Below are positions 31,783-34,040 of a stretch of DNA of 34,040 nt, in pieces. The notes beneath the pieces were generated by a model that searched no databases, was not told the DNA's origin, and was given only the letters and a program-made list of their open reading frames with translations. Numbering within the stretch: position 1 is the stretch's first letter; each line of letters opens with the position of its first letter. This DNA is from Ruminococcus sp. (GTDB lineage Bacteria > Bacillota > Clostridia > Oscillospirales > Ruminococcaceae): NCBI GenBank assembly GCA_017475555.1, contig JAFVFL010000035.1:1-34040 (forward strand), given 5' to 3'. The position numbers and the translations under genes are program-made.

Positions 31783-33714
31783 TTATTTTGTAAGACTATC
31801 CTCCGGTACTATCGTTATCTCGACAGCCTCCTTATTTGTTGCATAGCCGACGTAGAGATATCCGTCATACACAAGGCTCTTGCAGTAGTGGAAGCCCTTT
31901 CTCTTTGCCTTGCCCTCATAGACAAGCTCCGGGTCACTCGAATTGCTCCTGAGCAGATAAGCATAGTCAAAGGTCTTTCCGTCCTTTGAGAGCGTCACAG
32001 CGAGCGGGCTCCTGAGGCTGTTCGTTACCGGGCAGCCTGCCATGAACGCCGTTCCGTCAGAAAGATTTCCGGCACTCTGCTTAGTCCTTGCGTCCGGCAT
32101 ATCCGTTGACTGCACCTTGCTCCACGTTGCACCGTCATCAAGGCTGTAGGATATGAGCTTTCTGTAGCTGCTGTTCTGGTCACGGAATATCATAGCGAGC
32201 GTACCGTCAGACTGAACGAACAGGCTCGGCTCCATTTCTGTTGAGGAGGTGCCTGTGCCTGATGCGGTGAAGCTGCCTTTTCTCCAGCCGGTAACGCCGC
32301 TTGGGTCATCGGTATATATCGGGCATACGAACAGTCCGTCCTGGAAATGAGCCGCATTGACTATACGCCCTGTAGAGAGCACGTGCGGGTCCTGCTCGAA
32401 TACACCGCTGAGGGGACTTCCGTCCGCCATTGTCACCTGTCTGGGCTGTGTCCATGTGCTGCCGTCCTTAGTCGTCATATAATAAGTCCAGCCGCCCCGT
32501 ACAGTGAGATCATTGTCCCAGAAATTGATATACGCCACAAGCCTGTCATCAGTCGCCAGCCAGCCGCCGGAGGTGCAGTAGCCGTTGCCGATATTCTGTG
32601 CGAGTACCTCCGGCTCGCTCCATGTCCTGCCTCCGTCGCTGCTGAATGAGTACATAACGTGCGTGTCGTCCGAATCCTCGTCAACTGCCGAGCTTTGCCA
32701 CTGACAGTAGAGCCTGCCCCTGAAGGCTGCAAGGCACACACCATTACAATAGTGGTCGCTCGTATCATCAGCCTTCCACACCGTCACAGTCTCCGCACCC
32801 TCCGGGTAGGACAGGGAAAGAGTATCAGTGTTGCTCTGGTCGAACAGTGAAGTGTTGACGCTGAAGCTGAATTTCCGCTGAGAATAGGGGATAGTTGTAG
32901 TTGTTGAAGTGGAAGTCGTTGTCGTTGTCGTGACAGCAGTTGTGGTGGTGGAGGTGCGGTCGGATTCCATTCTGACAAATTCCTGACGAAGCATGGAAAG
33001 GTCGAATGCGTCAAGCCTGCCGTCGCTGCACAGGTCGGCTGCCTTCCAGTCGGCAAGCTCTGCGTCAGGTGCGGCAAGCAGCCATTTCTGTACAAGTACA
33101 AGGTCAGCAACGTTGAAGTATCCGTCCATGTTCACGTCGCAGCGTGGGATACCGTTGTCTGAAGCGATAACGGCGTAGTTCATGCAGCCTGAAGCCTGAC
33201 CATTTGCACCGAGAGTAACAGATTCGCCCATTCTCAGGACTTTGGAATACAAAACAAATGTAACGTCATTAGTTGTCTTTATCACGTTGTTTTCCTTAGC
33301 CCAGCCTGAGAGCCATGAGGGAACGGCTTCAACACGGCTGTCAAGTGCAGCGTAGAGGGTGATACGCTGTGCAGCGGTTATTATCGCCTGATCCTTTGAG
33401 GAATTTTTCGAGTCACACGGAGTCAGGATAAGCTCCGCACCATTCAGGCCGTCAGGAAGCTCAGATACCGCTGCGGCTTCAACCGTCCTGTCGCTGAAAA
33501 ACTTGTCGCCCACTTCGAGAGACAGGTCGATATCCCAGCTGCCGAGGTAGTCTGTATCGAGTATCTCGACCGAGCTGATGAGCCTGCCGCCTAATTCTGT
33601 CTGAGCTGCCGAAGCAGAGGGTGTCTCAGCAAGTCTGCCGTTCAGCAGCAATGCCCCGCCGGAGAGGGCAGCGAGAGCGAAGGCTGCTGTGAGAGTATTT
33701 TTTAGCCTGTGCAT
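31783..33714 (-). CDS. secreted BNR/sialidase-type beta-propeller protein with internal dockerin
   Basis: 643 residues. A signal peptide (about 1-37) precedes an unrecognised N-terminal module (about 40-185), and a dockerin lies in the middle (191-248, with DVNMDGYFNVAD and SDGRLDAFD Ca loops). A Thr-rich linker (about 252-276) leads to a BNR/sialidase-type propeller (about 280-643). Asp-box-like motifs recur: SSDGGRTW, TKDGSTW, SLDDGATW and SKDGKTF. The canonical FRIP motif of bacterial sialidases is not obvious, so activity on sialic acid is unproven; other propeller enzymes or a binding protein are possible. ATG at 33714 follows GGAGGAG. An internal rather than terminal dockerin is noteworthy. 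Confidence 0.88.
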   Translation of the reverse strand: MHRLKNTLTAAFALAALSGGALLLNGRLAETPSASAAQTELGGRLISSVEILDTDYLGSWDIDLSLEVGDKFFSDRTVEAAAVSELPDGLNGAELILTPCDSKNSSKDQAIITAAQRITLYAALDSRVEAVPSWLSGWAKENNVIKTTNDVTFVLYSKVLRMGESVTLGANGQASGCMNYAVIASDNGIPRCDVNMDGYFNVADLVLVQKWLLAAPDAELADWKAADLCSDGRLDAFDLSMLRQEFVRMESDRTSTTTTAVTTTTTTSTSTTTTIPYSQRKFSFSVNTSLFDQSNTDTLSLSYPEGAETVTVWKADDTSDHYCNGVCLAAFRGRLYCQWQSSAVDEDSDDTHVMYSFSSDGGRTWSEPEVLAQNIGNGYCTSGGWLATDDRLVAYINFWDNDLTVRGGWTYYMTTKDGSTWTQPRQVTMADGSPLSGVFEQDPHVLSTGRIVNAAHFQDGLFVCPIYTDDPSGVTGWRKGSFTASGTGTSSTEMEPSLFVQSDGTLAMIFRDQNSSYRKLISYSLDDGATWSKVQSTDMPDARTKQSAGNLSDGTAFMAGCPVTNSLRSPLAVTLSKDGKTFDYAYLLRSNSSDPELVYEGKAKRKGFHYCKSLVYDGYLYVGYATNKEAVEITIVPEDSLTK

Positions 33715-33745
33715 AATTCTCCTCCTATATAAATCATTTGATTCA

Positions 33746-33774
33746 ATTCTATCACGAAGCACTGAAAAAATCAA
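33746..33774 (-). promoter_or_regulatory. promoter of the sialidase-type gene
   Basis: On the minus strand TTGATT (33774-33769) and TAGAAT (33751-33746) are 17 bases apart, about 40 bases before the ATG. Confidence 0.75.
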
Positions 33775-33868
33775 GTATCTGTGAAAATATTAAAATATTA
33801 AACGTTAAATTTTTAATAGATGTGCATAATCAACAAATCAGACGCTAAAAACGAGGAGAATTTTTTAC

Positions 33869-33898
33869 TTGACAAATCGCCAATGTGGGTGGTATAAT
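33869..33898 (+). promoter_or_regulatory. strong plus-strand promoter, upstream one of a tandem pair
   Basis: TTGACA (33869-33874) and TATAAT (33893-33898) are 18 bases apart. The transcript begins near a short GC hairpin (33905-33912 with 33921-33928, one G-U). No coding frame follows within the window. Confidence 0.85.
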
Positions 33899-33979
33899 GA
33901 TAAAGCTGTCGCAGGAAAGAGCGGCAGCGGGTATCACAGATTTCCGGACAATCGGTCAAGATTGGTTCTAATCAGGCTT

Positions 33980-34004
33980 AAAAAGTTTTTTGAAAAAACT
34001 TTTT
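33980..34004 (+). repeat. perfect A/T-rich inverted repeat between tandem promoters
   Basis: AAAAAGTTTTTT (33980-33991) and AAAAAACTTTTT (33993-34004) are exact reverse complements around one G. It may act as a terminator for the first transcript or as an upstream element of the second promoter. Confidence 0.7.
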
Positions 34005-34012
34005 AAAACCCC

Positions 34013-34040
34013 TTGACAAATGCGAAAAGATGTGGTATAC
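34013..34040 (+). promoter_or_regulatory. second plus-strand promoter, cut by the window edge
   Basis: TTGACA (34013-34018) is followed after 17 bases by TATAC (34036-34040), a -10 cut by the edge. Tandem strong promoters with an A/T tract between them and no coding frame are typical of rRNA operons in Firmicutes. That an rRNA operon follows is inference. Confidence 0.65.

Overview
The window looks like chromosome from a spore-lineage, Gram-positive gut or rumen clostridium, most likely Ruminococcus or a close relative. Three lines of sequence evidence point there. Secreted proteins carry dockerin modules, two of them beside Thr-rich linkers. Sporulation genes are scattered through the window (yqfC, yqfD, ytfJ, spoIVB, ylbJ-like, bofC-like, DUF2953). 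TTG and GTG starts are frequent and usually sit behind strong GGAGG ribosome binding sites. The species assignment is inference. No phage, plasmid or CRISPR features were seen.

Layout. 1-430: a minus-strand tRNA-Met/tRNA-Glu unit with a consensus promoter and two terminators. 500-9218: a minus-strand run of tightly spaced genes that reads, in transcription order, M50-like membrane protein, scpA, scpB, DUF2953 protein, ytfJ, dacF-type PBP, rluB, a small unknown, metA and three small membrane proteins. This is a conserved clostridial chromosome-segregation, cell-wall and spore neighbourhood with metA appended. 9342-9710: rpmB with its own promoter and terminator. 9764-12556: a large BspA-type leucine-rich-repeat surface protein with cohesin-like modules, a dockerin and an L7/L12-like C-terminus, split by one in-frame TGA. 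12676-16601: yqfD and yqfC on minus, then a YlbJ-like protein and coaBC on plus. 16604-16960: a compact nested inverted-repeat element filling the gap between two convergent genes. 16965-22297: ADP-ribosylglycohydrolase, a membrane protein, spoIVB, ptsH and an aminotransferase. 22298-28909: a dockerin-bearing transglutaminase-like protein, a 56-residue ferredoxin, a THUMP methyltransferase, a class A PBP with a Trp/Asn/Gly/Ser repeat tail, and a BofC-like protein. 28949-33714: an ECF sigma factor with a membrane-anchored putative anti-sigma partner that is frameshifted, and a dockerin-bearing BNR/sialidase-type protein. 33869-34040: tandem plus-strand promoters running off the edge, possibly for an rRNA operon.

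How it fits together. Housekeeping functions (ribosome, pantothenate/CoA, methionine, PTS phosphocarrier, peptidoglycan, condensin) are interleaved with sporulation genes and with three secreted dockerin proteins that could dock on a cellulosome-like scaffold. Most unusual are the L7/L12-like domain at the end of a secreted LRR/dockerin protein, the two broken large surface genes (in-frame TGA and frameshift), the M50-like protein lacking its zinc motif, and the inverted-repeat element.
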